Shown here piece after piece: positions 24,537 through 38,591 of a DNA stretch of 64,000 nucleotides. The notes beneath the pieces are model-generated. The model saw only the letters and a list, made by a program, of their open reading frames with translations. It ran no database searches and was not told the origin of the DNA. Each line of letters starts with the position of its first letter. Within the stretch, counting starts at the first letter, position 1. Both the position numbers and the translations under genes were made by a program. The stretch is from assembly GCF_002078175.1 (NCBI RefSeq), contig NZ_MWFK01000001.1, forward strand, positions 2,790,001 through 2,854,000. Direction: 5' to 3'. Source of the DNA: Streptomyces sp. M41(2017) (GTDB lineage Bacteria; Actinomycetota; Actinomycetes; Streptomycetales; Streptomycetaceae).

Positions 24537-24581
24537 CAGGTCAGACGGGCTCTAGCAGCCGGTCTGACCTGCTCGGTTTTT
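24537..24581 (+). terminator. Intrinsic terminator/attenuator between nusG and rplK
   Basis: Arms CAGGTCAGAC and GTCTGACCTG enclose a small inner stem GGC/GCC, followed by CTCGGTTTTT. It lies 27 bp after nusG and separates the secE-nusG unit from the rplK-rplA unit. Confidence 0.82.
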
Positions 24582-24703
24582 AGCCGCGCATGGATACCCG
24601 TTATCGTTGTGCGGTATGCCTCCATCCGGATCATTGGTCCGACTGGGGGCAGCCGTCCGGGGCGACTCGGACGTAGGAAGGCGAAAACGAAAGAGGACCC
24701 GGA

Positions 24704-25138
24704 ATGCCTCCCAAGAAGAAGAAGGTCACGGGGCTCATCAAGCTCCAGATCAACGCCGGTGCGGCGAACCCGGCCCCGCCGGTCGGCCCCGCGCTGGGTC
24801 AGCACGGCGTCAACATCATGGAGTTCTGCAAGGCCTACAACGCCGCGACCGAGTCGCAGCGTGGCTGGGTGATCCCGGTGGAGATCACGGTCTACGAGGA
24901 CCGCTCCTTCACCTTCATCACCAAGACTCCGCCGGCCGCCAAGATGATCCTCAAGGCCGCGGGTGTCGAGAAGGGCTCCGGCGAGCCGCACAAGACCAAG
25001 GTCGCCAAGATCAGCCAGGCGCAGGTCCGCGAGATCGCCACGACCAAGCTGCCCGACCTCAACGCCAACGACCTGGACGCCGCGTCGAAGATCATCGCCG
25101 GCACCGCCCGTTCCATGGGCATCACGGTCGAGGGCTGA
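24704..25138 (+). CDS. rplK: 50S ribosomal protein L11
   Basis: A 144-residue L11, which with 23S rRNA forms the GTPase-associated centre and is required for RelA-dependent ppGpp synthesis. It shows the L11 motif [20 protein letters not shown] in the N-domain, [10 protein letters not shown], and the C-terminal [17 protein letters not shown]. The 120-nt stretch after the upstream terminator must contain its promoter. rplA follows after 94 bp; in most bacteria L1 represses this mRNA. Confidence 0.97.
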
Positions 25139-25232
25139 CACCCACCTTCGTAGGAAATCTGCGGCTCCGGCCGCACGTGGCAGGGCCTGCTCGGCCCACA
25201 CCACGACTCCTCAGAACACATCAGGAGCAGTA

Positions 25233-25958
25233 GTGAGCAAGCGCAGCAAGTCTCTCCGCGCTGCGGACGCCAAGATCGACCGGGAGAAGCTCTACGCCCC
25301 GCTCGAGGCCGTCCGTCTCGCCAAGGAGACCTCCACGAGCAAGTTCGACGGCACCGTCGAGGTCGCCTTCCGCCTGGGTGTCGACCCGCGCAAGGCCGAC
25401 CAGATGGTCCGTGGCACCGTGAACCTGCCGCACGGCACCGGCAAGACCGCCCGGGTCCTGGTCTTCGCGACCGGTGACCGTGCTGCGGCCGCGGAGGCCG
25501 CCGGCGCCGACATCGTCGGCTCCGACGAACTGATCGACGAGGTCGCGAAGGGCCGTCTGGACTTCGACGCCGTCGTCGCCACCCCGGACCTCATGGGCAA
25601 GGTCGGCCGCCTCGGCCGCGTGCTCGGTCCCCGTGGTCTCATGCCGAACCCCAAGACCGGCACCGTGACCCCCGACGTCGCCAAGGCTGTCACCGAGATC
25701 AAGGGTGGCAAGATCGAGTTCCGCGTCGACAAGCACTCGAACCTGCACTTCATCATCGGCAAGGTGTCCTTCGACGACACCCAGCTGGTGGAGAACTACG
25801 GCGCGGCCCTCGACGAGATCCTTCGTCTGAAGCCGTCGGCCGCCAAGGGTCGCTACATCAAGAAGGCCGCTCTCAGCTCGACGATCGGCCCCGGCGTCCC
25901 GGTCGACCCCAACCGCACCCGCAACCTCCTCGTCGAGGAGGACCCGGCCGCCGTCTGA
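25233..25958 (+). CDS. rplA: 50S ribosomal protein L1
   Basis: A 241-residue L1 with the signature [20 protein letters not shown] and the start [18 protein letters not shown]. It forms the L1 stalk near the E site and represses the L11-L1 mRNA. GTG 25233 preceded by CAGGAG is the start; the much longer frame overlapping rplK is a shadow. A strong terminator follows. Confidence 0.97.
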   Translation: MSKRSKSLRAADAKIDREKLYAPLEAVRLAKETSTSKFDGTVEVAFRLGVDPRKADQMVRGTVNLPHGTGKTARVLVFATGDRAAAAEAAGADIVGSDELIDEVAKGRLDFDAVVATPDLMGKVGRLGRVLGPRGLMPNPKTGTVTPDVAKAVTEIKGGKIEFRVDKHSNLHFIIGKVSFDDTQLVENYGAALDEILRLKPSAAKGRYIKKAALSSTIGPGVPVDPNRTRNLLVEEDPAAV

Positions 25959-26002
25959 GCCCTCCGCTCACCCCGGTGACCGCGTCGCGCACGCGAATCT
26001 GA

Positions 26003-26039
26003 GACGGGCCCCGCAACCTTTCGAGGTGCGGGGCCCGTC
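26003..26039 (+). terminator. Intrinsic terminator after rplA
   Basis: A 12-bp GC stem GACGGGCCCCGC with its complement, extended by ACC/GGT around TTTCGA. It is 45 bp after the rplA stop codon and is followed by CTCATG, without a long T run. Confidence 0.8.
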
Positions 26040-26147
26040 CTCATGTCCGGAGCCCTTCCGCGGCGAGCGCCCGGCGGGATTCCGGACACGTGCGTCAGTG
26101 GCCCGCGCTAGCGTGCGGTCACAGGAATCACACAGGGGTGGGAACGA

Positions 26148-27062
26148 ATGAAGAGCACCATCGTGCGCGGGGCGAGCCTTTCGATCGCGCTGACCGCCGC
26201 GCTCGGGGGCCTGACCGCCTGCAACTCCTCGGACACGTCCGGGAGTTCCGGGAAGGACGACAAGGCGGTCCACAAGGGCACCGCCCGCGTGAGCCCCATA
26301 GCGGCGCTCCGCTCGGCGGAGCGGTCCACCGACGGCGCCGACTCCGCGAAGGTCGAGTCCACGACGTCCATGGGCACGCTGATGGACATGAAGGCCGACG
26401 GCGTCATGGGCTGGGCGGACGGCCTCACCGGCACGATGACCATCACCTACACGGGTGGCACGCTCGCCGACACCATGCGGCGGACCGGCAGCACCTCGAT
26501 GCAGGCGCGGTACCTCTCCGACGCGTACTACGCGCGGATGAGCGACACGTTCGCCCGGCAGTCGGGCGGCAGGCACTGGATCCGGTACGCGTACGACGAC
26601 CTCGCCCAGTTCGGCGGCAGCTCGGGCGCGTATCTGAAGGACCAGATGCAGAACACCACGCCGAACCAGTCGGTGAAGCTCCTGCTCGCCTCCGGGGACG
26701 TACGGAAGGTCGGCCCGGAGACCGTGCGCGGCCGGCGGACCACGCACTACTCCGGCACGGTCGACGTGGCCGACCTCGCGACCAGGTCGTCCCACCTCAG
26801 CGCCGGCCAGCTCGCCGATCTCAAGAAGCAGCTCACCACGGCCGGCGTCAGCACCGAGAAGGTCGACATCTGGGTGGACGGCGACGACCTGCTCGTCAAG
26901 AAGGTCGAGAAGGGCGAGCTGACGAGCGGCACCATGACGTCGACGGCGTACTACAGCGACTACGGGACGAAGGTCTCCGCCGAGAAGCCCCCGGCCTCCG
27001 ACACCGCCGACTTCAAGGACCTCCTGAAGGCCCAGGGAGCCGCCGGAGGGGCCACGTCCTGA
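26148..27062 (+). CDS. Putative lipoprotein (rplA-rplJ intergenic family)
   Basis: A 304-residue secreted protein with a type II signal peptide MKSTIVRGASLSIALTAALG ending in the lipobox LTAC, Cys at 25. A Ser/Gly/Lys linker is followed by a beta-rich domain with a GTMTITYTGGTLADTMRRTG strand and a C-terminal AEKPPASDTADFKDLLKAQG tail. The tail motif (PP.S/KDTADL/F) recurs in the next gene, so the two are paralogues. It resembles LppX/LprG-like lipoproteins; the ligand is unknown. Two such genes between rplA and rplJ are characteristic of Streptomyces. Confidence 0.85.
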   Translation: MKSTIVRGASLSIALTAALGGLTACNSSDTSGSSGKDDKAVHKGTARVSPIAALRSAERSTDGADSAKVESTTSMGTLMDMKADGVMGWADGLTGTMTITYTGGTLADTMRRTGSTSMQARYLSDAYYARMSDTFARQSGGRHWIRYAYDDLAQFGGSSGAYLKDQMQNTTPNQSVKLLLASGDVRKVGPETVRGRRTTHYSGTVDVADLATRSSHLSAGQLADLKKQLTTAGVSTEKVDIWVDGDDLLVKKVEKGELTSGTMTSTAYYSDYGTKVSAEKPPASDTADFKDLLKAQGAAGGATS

Positions 27063-27236
27063 CCTCCGGAGGCCGCGCCTCCGGTCCCGCCCGCACAGCG
27101 GTCCTGAGGCGGTCTCGCGTCGGCCGCGCGACCGCTGGACGGGCGCCGGAAACTCTGAGGATCTTGTCCGACCCCTCAGGTATGTTCATGCCGCATCTGA
27201 ATCTGTGAATCACTCATCTGTTTCCTGGGGGGAATC

Positions 27237-28094
27237 ATGAGAACTGCTGTGCACACCTCGGTACGGCGCGGAGCGACCGGCGCGGCCCTCGCGGCCCTGG
27301 TCCTGGGCGGGGGAGCGGTGGCCTGTTCCCAGGGCACCGACCAGTCGCCGGAGATGTCGCCCGCCGCGGCCGTGGCGAAGGCGGCGAAGAACACCGACGA
27401 CATCACCTCCCTGCACTACCGCATGGCCGGCACGGTCCCGGAGGAGGGGAAGGTCACCGCCGAGGCGTCGATGAGCATGAAGCCGTTGGCCATGAGCATG
27501 AAGATGACGGCCGCGGACTCGGGTACCGACGGCCCGGTCGAGATGCGCCTGGTGGACGGCGCGATGTACATAGGCGGCGGCGCGCAGGCCGCCAAGGAGA
27601 TGGACGGCAAGAGCTGGATCAAGTTCGACATGTCCGCGCTCGGCGCCGACAACGGAATGAACGCGGACCAGCTGGGCGGGGGCGAGGCCGACAAGAACCC
27701 GGCGGCCGAGTCCACCTTCCTCACCGGCTCGAAGAACGTGAAGAAGGTCGGCACCGAGACCGTCGAGGGCGTGAAGACCACGCACTACAAGGGGTCGATC
27801 ACCCTCGCGGGCCTCCGCAAGACGCTGAAGGGCGAGAAGAAGGCCACCCGCGAGCAGCGCGAGAAGAGCCTCGAACAGTACGAGAAGATGGGCCTCGACG
27901 GGTTCACGATGGACGCCTGGATCGACGGCGAGAGCCGCACCAAGCAGTTCCGCATGCGGGGGACCGCCGACAAGGGCCCGCTCGACATGACCGTCACCTT
28001 CCTCGACTACAACAAGCCGGTGACCGTGAAGGCCCCGCCGGCCAAGGACACCGCCGATCTCGCCGAGATGATGAAGGGCGCCCAGGCGGGCTGA
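27237..28094 (+). CDS. Putative lipoprotein, paralogue of the preceding gene
   Basis: A 285-residue lipoprotein with signal peptide and lipobox GGAVAC (Cys near 30). The soluble domain repeats the design of the upstream protein, with the motif [19 protein letters not shown] (upstream: RKVGPETVRGRRTTHYSGTV) and C-terminal [16 protein letters not shown]. The conserved THY segment and tail suggest an LppX/LprAFG-like fold that may bind lipids. ATG 27237 follows GGGGGGAATC. It is spaced 174 bp from its paralogue and transcribed in the same direction. Confidence 0.85.
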   Translation: MRTAVHTSVRRGATGAALAALVLGGGAVACSQGTDQSPEMSPAAAVAKAAKNTDDITSLHYRMAGTVPEEGKVTAEASMSMKPLAMSMKMTAADSGTDGPVEMRLVDGAMYIGGGAQAAKEMDGKSWIKFDMSALGADNGMNADQLGGGEADKNPAAESTFLTGSKNVKKVGTETVEGVKTTHYKGSITLAGLRKTLKGEKKATREQREKSLEQYEKMGLDGFTMDAWIDGESRTKQFRMRGTADKGPLDMTVTFLDYNKPVTVKAPPAKDTADLAEMMKGAQAG

Positions 28095-28148
28095 TCCGCG
28101 TGGGCGGGTCCGGTCGGCGCCCGGTATCACTGGGCCGTTCGGCCGGAT

Positions 28149-28178
28149 TTGCTTCGCGGAGTTCGTTTCACGTACTCT
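28149..28178 (+). promoter_or_regulatory. Putative rplJ-rplL promoter
   Basis: TTGCTT at 28149-28154 and TACTCT at 28173-28178 with an 18-bp spacer. Transcription would begin near 28185, at the start of the L10-type leader. Confidence 0.55.
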
Positions 28179-28184
28179 CCACGA

Positions 28185-28366
28185 GAAGCCAAAGACCGCT
28201 GGTCGTTGCCTCGTTCTCGCAAGAGGGCGTGGTGGCCGAAGGATCCGCTGAAACTGCGGACGACCCGCGTAGGTGATCGTGGACATGTTCCCGGAACCCG
28301 CTGCCACGCGTGCGGATCATCCGGTAGAGCTACGCCCCGTGCGCCTGCGCCGGGGCGTTTTGTTTT
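28185..28366 (+). ncRNA. L10(L12)4-binding ribosomal protein leader
   Basis: The 5' leader of rplJ contains AGAAGCCAAAGACCGCTGGT and, after a hairpin, GGATCCGCTGAAACTGCGGA, the arrangement of the bacterial L10 leader with its kink-turn region. It ends in an attenuator: ACGCCCCG pairs with CGGGGCGT (28332-28358), followed by TTTGTTTTG. Binding of the L10-L12 complex is expected to favour termination. Confidence 0.8.
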
Positions 28367-28367
28367 G
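28332..28367 (+). terminator. Attenuator terminator in the rplJ leader
   Basis: An 8-bp stem ACGCCCCG/CGGGGCGT with an 11-nt loop followed by a T-rich run TTTGTTTTG. It is placed inside the leader, about 50 nt before the rplJ start. Confidence 0.82.
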
Positions 28368-28414
28368 TCGGCCCCTTCTGAGCGGTCCTCATCACCCGGA
28401 AGGAGGCCACGCTT

Positions 28415-28945
28415 ATGGCAAGGCCCGACAAGGCTGCCGCGGTAGCCGAGCTCGCGGACCAGTTCCGCAGCTCGAACGCCGCTGTGCTGACCGAGTACCG
28501 GGGTCTCACCGTGGCGCAGCTCAAGACGCTGCGTCGTTCGCTCGGTGAAGACGCCCAGTACGCCGTGGTGAAGAACACGCTGACCAAGATTGCGGCCAAC
28601 GAGGCCGGGATCTCTACGCTCGACGACCTTTTCAACGGTCCGACGGCGGTCGCCTTCATCACCGGTGACCCGGTGACGTCGGCGAAGGGTCTTCGTGACT
28701 TCGCCAAGGACAACCCGAACCTCGTCATCAAGGGCGGTGTCCTTGACGGCAAGGCGCTGTCCGCCGACGAGATCAAGAAGCTTGCGGACCTCGAGTCCCG
28801 CGAGGTTCTGCTCGCCAAGCTGGCGGGTGCCTTCAAGGGCAAGCAGACGCAGACTGCTCAGCTCTTCCAGGCCCTCCCCTCGAAGTTCGTCCGCACCGCG
28901 GAGGCGCTTCGTGTCAAGCAGGCCGAGCAGGGCGGTGCCGAGTAA
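28415..28945 (+). CDS. rplJ: 50S ribosomal protein L10
   Basis: A 176-residue L10, base of the ribosomal stalk. The N-domain ([33 protein letters not shown]) binds 23S rRNA, and the C-terminal helix ([17 protein letters not shown]) binds L7/L12 dimers. ATG 28415 lies 7 bases after AAGGAGG. It is regulated by the leader and attenuator upstream and followed by rplL after 110 bp. Confidence 0.97.
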   Translation: MARPDKAAAVAELADQFRSSNAAVLTEYRGLTVAQLKTLRRSLGEDAQYAVVKNTLTKIAANEAGISTLDDLFNGPTAVAFITGDPVTSAKGLRDFAKDNPNLVIKGGVLDGKALSADEIKKLADLESREVLLAKLAGAFKGKQTQTAQLFQALPSKFVRTAEALRVKQAEQGGAE

Positions 28946-29055
28946 TTCGGCTCGCGCATTGACCGCCGCCTGAGGCGACGGTCGCAGCGGGCCGAACGTA
29001 CGCCCGCCTCACCAGTACATACCGGCACCTGCCGAATGAGTGGAAGGACGCCATC

Positions 29056-29436
29056 ATGGCGAAGCTGTCCCAGGAAGAGCTGCTCGCGCAGTTCGAGAAC
29101 CTCACCCTCATCGAGCTCTCCGAGTTCGTGAAGGCCTTCGAGGAGAAGTTCGACGTCACCGCCGCCGCCGCGGTCGCCGCTGCCCCGGCCGGCCCCGCCG
29201 CCGCCGCCGAGGCCGCTGAGGAGCAGGACGAGTTCGACGTCATCCTCACGGGTGCCGGCGACAAGAAGATCCAGGTCATCAAGGTCGTGCGTGAGCTCAC
29301 CTCGCTGGGTCTGAAGGAGGCCAAGGACCTCGTCGACGGCGCTCCGAAGCCGGTCCTCGAGAAGGTCGCCAAGGAGGCCGCCGAGAAGGCTGCCGAGTCC
29401 CTCAAGGGCGCCGGCGCCTCCGTCGAGGTCAAGTAA
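29056..29436 (+). CDS. rplL: 50S ribosomal protein L7/L12
   Basis: A 126-residue L7/L12. The N-terminal dimerisation domain ([20 protein letters not shown]) is joined by an Ala/Pro hinge ([16 protein letters not shown]) to the factor-binding C-domain with [20 protein letters not shown] and LVDGAPKPV. It recruits EF-Tu, EF-G, IF2 and RF3. An 18-bp terminator stands 70 bp downstream. Confidence 0.97.
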   Translation: MAKLSQEELLAQFENLTLIELSEFVKAFEEKFDVTAAAAVAAAPAGPAAAAEAAEEQDEFDVILTGAGDKKIQVIKVVRELTSLGLKEAKDLVDGAPKPVLEKVAKEAAEKAAESLKGAGASVEVK

Positions 29437-29506
29437 CTCGACGAGCCTCTCAAGGGCTCCTGTGAAGCTGCCACAGCCGCTCACGTAGCGCTGTAACGCT
29501 GACGCA

Positions 29507-29544
29507 CCGAAGAGCGATCACCCAACTGGGTGGTCGCTCTTCGG
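29507..29544 (+). terminator. Strong hairpin after rplL
   Basis: An 18-bp stem, 29507-29524 with 29527-29544 (CCGAAGAGCGATCACCCA and complement, one T-G wobble). It separates rplJL from rpoBC; partial read-through is possible. Confidence 0.82.
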
Positions 29545-30076
29545 CGTTGCCGGGGGTCCCCGAAGCGGCTGCCTTGCACTGCAGGTCACGGCGAGTATGG
29601 TGATCTTCGTTGTGCCCCTCGCAGCCCTGTGACAGGCAGAGAGACGGGTTGCGGGACGGGCCGGACGTGACGATCGCGGCACACGCTTTGGGCCTGGGGG
29701 GCCTTGACGAACCGCACGCAGCGCGCAATTCTCAGGACGCGTCGTCACAACGATCCGTATCCGAGGCATGGATCGGCGGCGAAGAGGGCAGTATCGATGT
29801 GCATCGAGGGCATGGCTTGCGGCAGGTGTTGAGGACGACGAAGAGGGTCTCAAAAACCGGGACTGGACATCAGTGGGCCGAGTGGCTACACTGACCCTTT
29901 GCGCTGCCTGTTAGCTGCCTCCTGCCCGTCACCAGGGGCATACCCATGCTGGAGCATCGACGATCGGATCATCTCTGACCTGGCCTTATCCGGCCGGACA
30001 GAGAAAGGCCCGATGCTGTGTCCGACATGGGACCGGTACGCGCGTAGTGAGTCCGAGCCCTCGGAAGGACCCCCTC
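29545..30076 (+). other. rpoB upstream region and leader
   Basis: About 530 bp without a gene. It holds the rpoB promoter at 29864-29892 and a leader of about 180 nt. The part between 29545 and 29860 shows no gene or motif that I can support. Confidence 0.55.
29864..29892 (+). promoter_or_regulatory. rpoBC promoter
   Basis: TGGACA (29864-29869) and TACACT (29887-29892) with a 17-bp spacer, a good match to an HrdB-type sigma-70 promoter. The start would be near 29899, giving a leader of about 180 nt to the TTG start. Confidence 0.72.
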
Positions 30077-33000
30077 TTGGCCGCCTCGCGCACTGCCTCG
30101 ACCGCGAATACGAACAACGGCGCCAGCACCGCCCCGCTGCGCATCTCCTTTGCAAAGATCAAGGAGCCCCTCGAGGTTCCGAACCTTCTTGCGCTGCAAA
30201 CCGAGAGCTTCGACTGGCTGCTCGGCAACGACGCGTGGAAGGCTCGTGTCGAGGCGGCTCTGGACAGCGGACAGGACGTCCCCACCAAGTCCGGTCTGGA
30301 GGAGATCTTCGAGGAGATCTCCCCGATCGAGGACTTCAGCGGGTCGATGTCCCTGACGTTCCGCGACCACCGCTTCGAGCCCCCGAAGAACTCCATCGAC
30401 GAGTGCAAGGACCGTGACTTCACGTTCGCGGCCCCGCTCTTCGTCACCGCCGAGTTCACCAACAACGAGACCGGCGAGATCAAGTCCCAGACGGTCTTCA
30501 TGGGCGACTTCCCGCTCATGACCAACAAGGGCACCTTCGTCATCAACGGCACCGAGCGTGTCGTCGTGTCGCAGCTGGTCCGCTCGCCGGGTGTCTACTT
30601 CGACTCCTCCATCGACAAGACGTCCGACAAGGACATCTTCTCCGCCAAGGTCATCCCGTCCCGGGGTGCCTGGCTGGAGATGGAGATCGACAAGCGCGAC
30701 ATGGTCGGTGTCCGCATCGACCGCAAGCGCAAGCAGTCCGTCACCGTTCTCCTGAAGGCCCTCGGTTGGACCACCGAGCGGATCCTCGAGGAGTTCGGCG
30801 AGTACGAGTCCATGCGCGCCACCCTGGAGAAGGACCACACCCAGGGCCAGGACGACGCGCTGCTCGACATCTACCGCAAGCTGCGTCCGGGCGAACCGCC
30901 GACCCGTGAGGCCGCGCAGACGCTTCTGGAGAACCTCTACTTCAACCCGAAGCGCTACGACCTCGCCAAGGTCGGCCGGTACAAGGTCAACAAGAAGCTG
31001 GGCAGCGACGCCCCGCTCGACGCCGGGATCCTGACCGTCGAGGACATCATCTCGTCGATCAAGTACCTGGTGAAGCTGCACGCCGGTGAGACCGAGACCG
31101 TTGGTGACAACGGCACCTCGATCGTCGTCGAGACCGACGACATCGACCACTTCGGCAACCGTCGTCTGCGCAACGTCGGCGAGCTCATCCAGAACCAGGT
31201 CCGCACGGGTCTGGCTCGTATGGAGCGCGTCGTCCGCGAGCGCATGACGACTCAGGACGTCGAGGCGATCACGCCGCAGACCCTGATCAACATCCGGCCG
31301 GTCGTCGCCTCCATCAAGGAGTTCTTCGGCACCAGCCAGCTGTCGCAGTTCATGGACCAGAACAACCCGCTGTCGGGTCTCACCCACAAGCGCCGTCTGT
31401 CGGCGCTTGGCCCGGGTGGTCTCTCCCGTGAGCGGGCCGGCTTCGAGGTCCGTGACGTGCACCCGTCGCACTACGGCCGCATGTGCCCGATCGAGACCCC
31501 CGAAGGCCCGAACATCGGCCTGATCGGCTCGCTCGCCTCCTACGGCCGGGTCAACGCGTTCGGTTTCGTCGAGACCCCGTACCGCAAGGTCACCGGTGGC
31601 GTCGTCACCGACGACGTCGACTACCTGACGGCCGACGAAGAGGACCGATTCGTCATCGCGCAGGCCAACGCGCCGCTGTCGGACGAGTTCCGCTTCGAGG
31701 AGTCCCGCGTCCTGGTCCGCCGTCGTGGCGGAGAGGTCGACTACGTCCCCGGTGACGACGTCGACTACATGGACGTCTCCCCGCGCCAGATGGTGTCGGT
31801 CGCGACCGCCATGATCCCGTTCCTGGAGCACGACGACGCCAACCGTGCCCTCATGGGCGCGAACATGATGCGCCAGGCCGTTCCGCTCATCAAGTCCGAG
31901 GCGCCGCTGGTCGGCACCGGCATGGAGTACCGCTGCGCGGTCGACGCCGGTGACGTCCTGAAGTCGGAGAAGGACGGTGTGGTCCAGGAGGTCTCCGCGG
32001 ACTACATCACCACCGCCAACGACGACGGCACGTACACCACGTACCGCCTGCACAAGTTCTCCCGGTCGAACCAGGGCACCTCCGTCAACCAGAAGGTTGT
32101 CGTGGACGAGGGCGCCCGCGTGATCGAAGGCCAGGTCCTGGCCGACGGTCCCGCGACCGAGGACGGCGAGATGGCGCTCGGCAAGAACCTGCTCGTGGCG
32201 TTCATGCCGTGGGAGGGTCACAACTACGAGGACGCGATCATCCTGTCGCAGCGCCTCGTGCAGGACGACGTCCTCTCCTCGATCCACATCGAGGAGCACG
32301 AGGTCGACGCCCGTGACACCAAGCTCGGCCCCGAGGAGATCACCCGGGACATCCCGAACGTCTCCGAAGAGGTCCTCGCCGACCTCGACGAGCGCGGCAT
32401 CATCCGTATCGGTGCCGAGGTCGTCGCCGGCGACATTCTCGTCGGCAAGGTCACGCCCAAGGGTGAGACCGAGCTGACGCCGGAGGAGCGCCTGCTGCGC
32501 GCGATCTTCGGTGAGAAGGCCCGTGAGGTCCGCGACACCTCCCTGAAGGTCCCGCACGGCGAGATCGGCAAGGTCATCGGTGTCCGCGTCTTCGACCGTG
32601 AAGAGGGCGACGAGCTGCCGCCGGGCGTGAACCAGCTGGTTCGTGTCTACGTGGCGCAGAAGCGCAAGATCACGGACGGTGACAAGCTCGCCGGCCGTCA
32701 CGGCAACAAGGGTGTCATCTCGAAGATCCTGCCGATCGAGGACATGCCGTTCCTGGAGGACGGCACCCCGGTCGACATCATCCTCAACCCGCTGGGTGTC
32801 CCGTCCCGAATGAACCCGGGACAGGTCCTGGAGATCCACCTCGGCTGGCTCGCCAGCCGCGGCTGGGACGTCTCCGGTCTCGGAGAGGACTGGGCGAAGC
32901 GCCTGCAGGCGATCGGAGCCGACAAGGTTCCGCCGCGCACGAACGTCGCCACCCCCGTCTTCGACGGTGCGCGTGAGGACGAGCTCGCCGGTCTCTTCGA

Positions 33001-33562
33001 GCACACCCTGCCCAACCGCGACGGTGACCGTCTGGTCCTCCCGTCCGGCAAGGCGCGGCTGTTCGACGGTCGCTCGGGTGAGCCGTTCCCGGACCCGATC
33101 TCGATCGGCTACATGTACATCCTCAAGCTCCACCACCTGGTCGACGACAAGCTGCACGCCCGGTCGACCGGTCCGTACTCGATGATCACCCAGCAGCCGC
33201 TGGGTGGTAAGGCTCAGTTCGGTGGTCAGCGCTTCGGTGAGATGGAGGTGTGGGCGCTGGAGGCGTACGGCGCCGCTTACGCCCTCCAGGAGCTCCTGAC
33301 GATCAAGTCCGACGACGTCACCGGCCGCGTGAAGGTCTACGAGGCCATCGTCAAGGGCGAGAACATCCCTGAGCCCGGCATCCCCGAGTCCTTCAAGGTG
33401 CTCATCAAGGAGATGCAGTCCCTCTGCCTCAACGTGGAGGTGCTGTCCAGCGACGGCATGTCCATCGAAATGCGTGACACCGACGAGGACGTCTTCCGCG
33501 CGGCGGAGGAGCTCGGCATCGACCTGTCCCGGCGCGAGCCGAGCAGCGTCGAAGAGGTCTGA
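30077..33562 (+). CDS. rpoB: RNA polymerase beta subunit
   Basis: An 1161-residue beta subunit. TTG 30077 is chosen: GGAAGGA lies 8 bases upstream, and from here the residue numbers match S. coelicolor RpoB; GTG 30047 in the same frame is the alternative. The rifampicin region around 416-445 reads [20 protein letters not shown], then [11 protein letters not shown], with S433, H437 and S442 in wild-type form, so the strain is expected to be rifampicin-sensitive. [15 protein letters not shown] and the C-terminal [20 protein letters not shown] are intact. It is transcribed with rpoC, which begins 114 bp downstream. Confidence 0.98.
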   Translation: MAASRTASTANTNNGASTAPLRISFAKIKEPLEVPNLLALQTESFDWLLGNDAWKARVEAALDSGQDVPTKSGLEEIFEEISPIEDFSGSMSLTFRDHRFEPPKNSIDECKDRDFTFAAPLFVTAEFTNNETGEIKSQTVFMGDFPLMTNKGTFVINGTERVVVSQLVRSPGVYFDSSIDKTSDKDIFSAKVIPSRGAWLEMEIDKRDMVGVRIDRKRKQSVTVLLKALGWTTERILEEFGEYESMRATLEKDHTQGQDDALLDIYRKLRPGEPPTREAAQTLLENLYFNPKRYDLAKVGRYKVNKKLGSDAPLDAGILTVEDIISSIKYLVKLHAGETETVGDNGTSIVVETDDIDHFGNRRLRNVGELIQNQVRTGLARMERVVRERMTTQDVEAITPQTLINIRPVVASIKEFFGTSQLSQFMDQNNPLSGLTHKRRLSALGPGGLSRERAGFEVRDVHPSHYGRMCPIETPEGPNIGLIGSLASYGRVNAFGFVETPYRKVTGGVVTDDVDYLTADEEDRFVIAQANAPLSDEFRFEESRVLVRRRGGEVDYVPGDDVDYMDVSPRQMVSVATAMIPFLEHDDANRALMGANMMRQAVPLIKSEAPLVGTGMEYRCAVDAGDVLKSEKDGVVQEVSADYITTANDDGTYTTYRLHKFSRSNQGTSVNQKVVVDEGARVIEGQVLADGPATEDGEMALGKNLLVAFMPWEGHNYEDAIILSQRLVQDDVLSSIHIEEHEVDARDTKLGPEEITRDIPNVSEEVLADLDERGIIRIGAEVVAGDILVGKVTPKGETELTPEERLLRAIFGEKAREVRDTSLKVPHGEIGKVIGVRVFDREEGDELPPGVNQLVRVYVAQKRKITDGDKLAGRHGNKGVISKILPIEDMPFLEDGTPVDIILNPLGVPSRMNPGQVLEIHLGWLASRGWDVSGLGEDWAKRLQAIGADKVPPRTNVATPVFDGAREDELAGLFEHTLPNRDGDRLVLPSGKARLFDGRSGEPFPDPISIGYMYILKLHHLVDDKLHARSTGPYSMITQQPLGGKAQFGGQRFGEMEVWALEAYGAAYALQELLTIKSDDVTGRVKVYEAIVKGENIPEPGIPESFKVLIKEMQSLCLNVEVLSSDGMSIEMRDTDEDVFRAAEELGIDLSRREPSSVEEV

Positions 33563-33676
33563 CGGGAGTCCGGCCGGGCCTTGACCGCCTGTGGAAAAGG
33601 TGATCAAGGCCCGCCGGCCCCAGGACCCCCGTATCAGACCCCTAAGACTTACAACCCTGAGAGGGATTGACGCATA

Positions 33677-37576
<3,900 letters not shown>

Positions 37577-37600
37577 GCGGTAGGCAGTAGGCAGTAGTAC

Positions 37601-37637
37601 GGAGGGCGGTCATCCCCGGTGGGGGTGGCCGCCCTCC
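37601..37637 (+). terminator. Intrinsic terminator after rpoC
   Basis: A 17-bp stem GGAGGGCGGTCATCCCC with complement (two G-T wobbles) around a GGT loop, 24 bp after the rpoC stop codon. It is preceded by TAGGCAG direct repeats at about 37580-37595. Confidence 0.82.
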
Positions 37638-37994
37638 TGCGTGCGCCGCGCGAAGGCGTTCCGCGGCGGCAGGAGGGCTCCCCGCTCCGCATGCCGTGAG
37701 TGGGTTCCGGGGGTGCCGCGGGAGCCGGTCCAGCGGCGGCGTACGGCCTTGCCGGTGAGCGGGGCCGAAGGCGCCGAGCGGGCGGGCCGGCGGAAGCGCG
37801 TCGGTGTCCGGCGGAGGAGGGCGTCGCCGACGCGCGGTGACCGGTCGGCGGCAGCCGGTCAGCATCCCGCGCGGTGTTCACGCACAGCGCAACCGACCTG
37901 GTCGTTCCGGGCCTCCGCGAAGCTGCGGGAGGGTCGGGGAACGCCCAGAATGGAAGCGGAGAAGTCCGGCGTGTCGGGCACCACGGCATTTGTT
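37638..37994. other. Intergenic region between rpoC terminator and rpsL promoter
   Basis: About 355 bp of high-GC DNA. Several ORFs overlap here on both strands but none has motifs, a ribosome binding site or the third-position bias of neighbouring genes. I see no gene. Confidence 0.5.
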
Positions 37995-38023
37995 TTGACC
38001 GAAGTCCGTGAGGTAGGTACCCT
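37995..38023 (+). promoter_or_regulatory. str operon (rpsL) promoter
   Basis: TTGACC (37995-38000), a 17-bp spacer and TACCCT (38018-38023). This is a strong HrdB-type promoter; the start would be near 38030, giving a leader of about 190 nt. Confidence 0.78.
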
Positions 38024-38142
38024 CAGACCTTGTGCCTGGGGTGTGCCCTGGCTCTGGTGCGTGCCTTCAAACCGCAACGAGAGCCGTAAGCGGCCACCGC
38101 AATCTGCGCCCTTCTTGCTTCACGGCGAGAGTCTGCAGTGTT

Positions 38143-38189
38143 CGACACACCCGACCGCGTGGGTCGGTGATGTTCCAGGTTAGCTTCAC
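38143..38189 (+). promoter_or_regulatory. Shared S12/S10 operon leader element (copy in rpsL leader)
   Basis: The 25 bases at 38143-38167 (starting CGACACACCCGACC and ending GGGTCGG) are identical to 55746-55770 in the rpsJ leader. They form a hairpin CCGACC-GCGTG-GGTCGG. The motif GTTCCAG then TTCAC (38172-38189) also recurs there. The pairing and double occurrence are seen directly; a regulatory role is inferred. Confidence 0.68.
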
Positions 38190-38217
38190 CATTCGGCACA
38201 CAGAAACCGGAGAAGTA

Positions 38218-38589
38218 GTGCCTACGATCCAGCAGCTGGTCCGGAAGGGCCGGCAGGACAAGGTCGAGAAGAACAAGACGCCCGCACTTGAGGGTTCGCC
38301 CCAGCGTCGTGGCGTCTGCACGCGTGTGTTCACGACCACCCCGAAGAAGCCGAACTCGGCCCTGCGTAAGGTCGCGCGTGTGCGTCTGACCAGCGGGATC
38401 GAAGTCACCGCTTACATCCCGGGTGAGGGACACAACCTGCAGGAGCACTCGATCGTGCTCGTGCGCGGCGGCCGTGTGAAGGACCTGCCGGGTGTTCGCT
38501 ACAAGATCATCCGCGGTTCGCTCGACACCCAGGGTGTCAAGAACCGCAAGCAGGCCCGCAGCCGCTACGGCGCCAAGAAGGAGAAGTAG
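38218..38589 (+). CDS. rpsL: 30S ribosomal protein S12
   Basis: A 123-residue S12, part of the decoding site. It contains [13 protein letters not shown] with K43 and [13 protein letters not shown] with K88, both wild type, so no streptomycin-resistance change is present at these positions. GTG 38218 follows GGAGAAG. First gene of the str operon rpsL-rpsG-fusA-tuf, with a long leader that carries an element shared with rpsJ. rpsG starts 2 bp after its stop codon. Confidence 0.98.
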   Translation: MPTIQQLVRKGRQDKVEKNKTPALEGSPQRRGVCTRVFTTTPKKPNSALRKVARVRLTSGIEVTAYIPGEGHNLQEHSIVLVRGGRVKDLPGVRYKIIRGSLDTQGVKNRKQARSRYGAKKEK

Positions 38590-38591
38590 AA

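Noticed and set aside
37641..38183. A plus-strand ORF of 180 codons before rpsL
   Set aside because: It crosses the rpsL promoter and the shared leader element, has no motif, and looks like random high-GC sequence.
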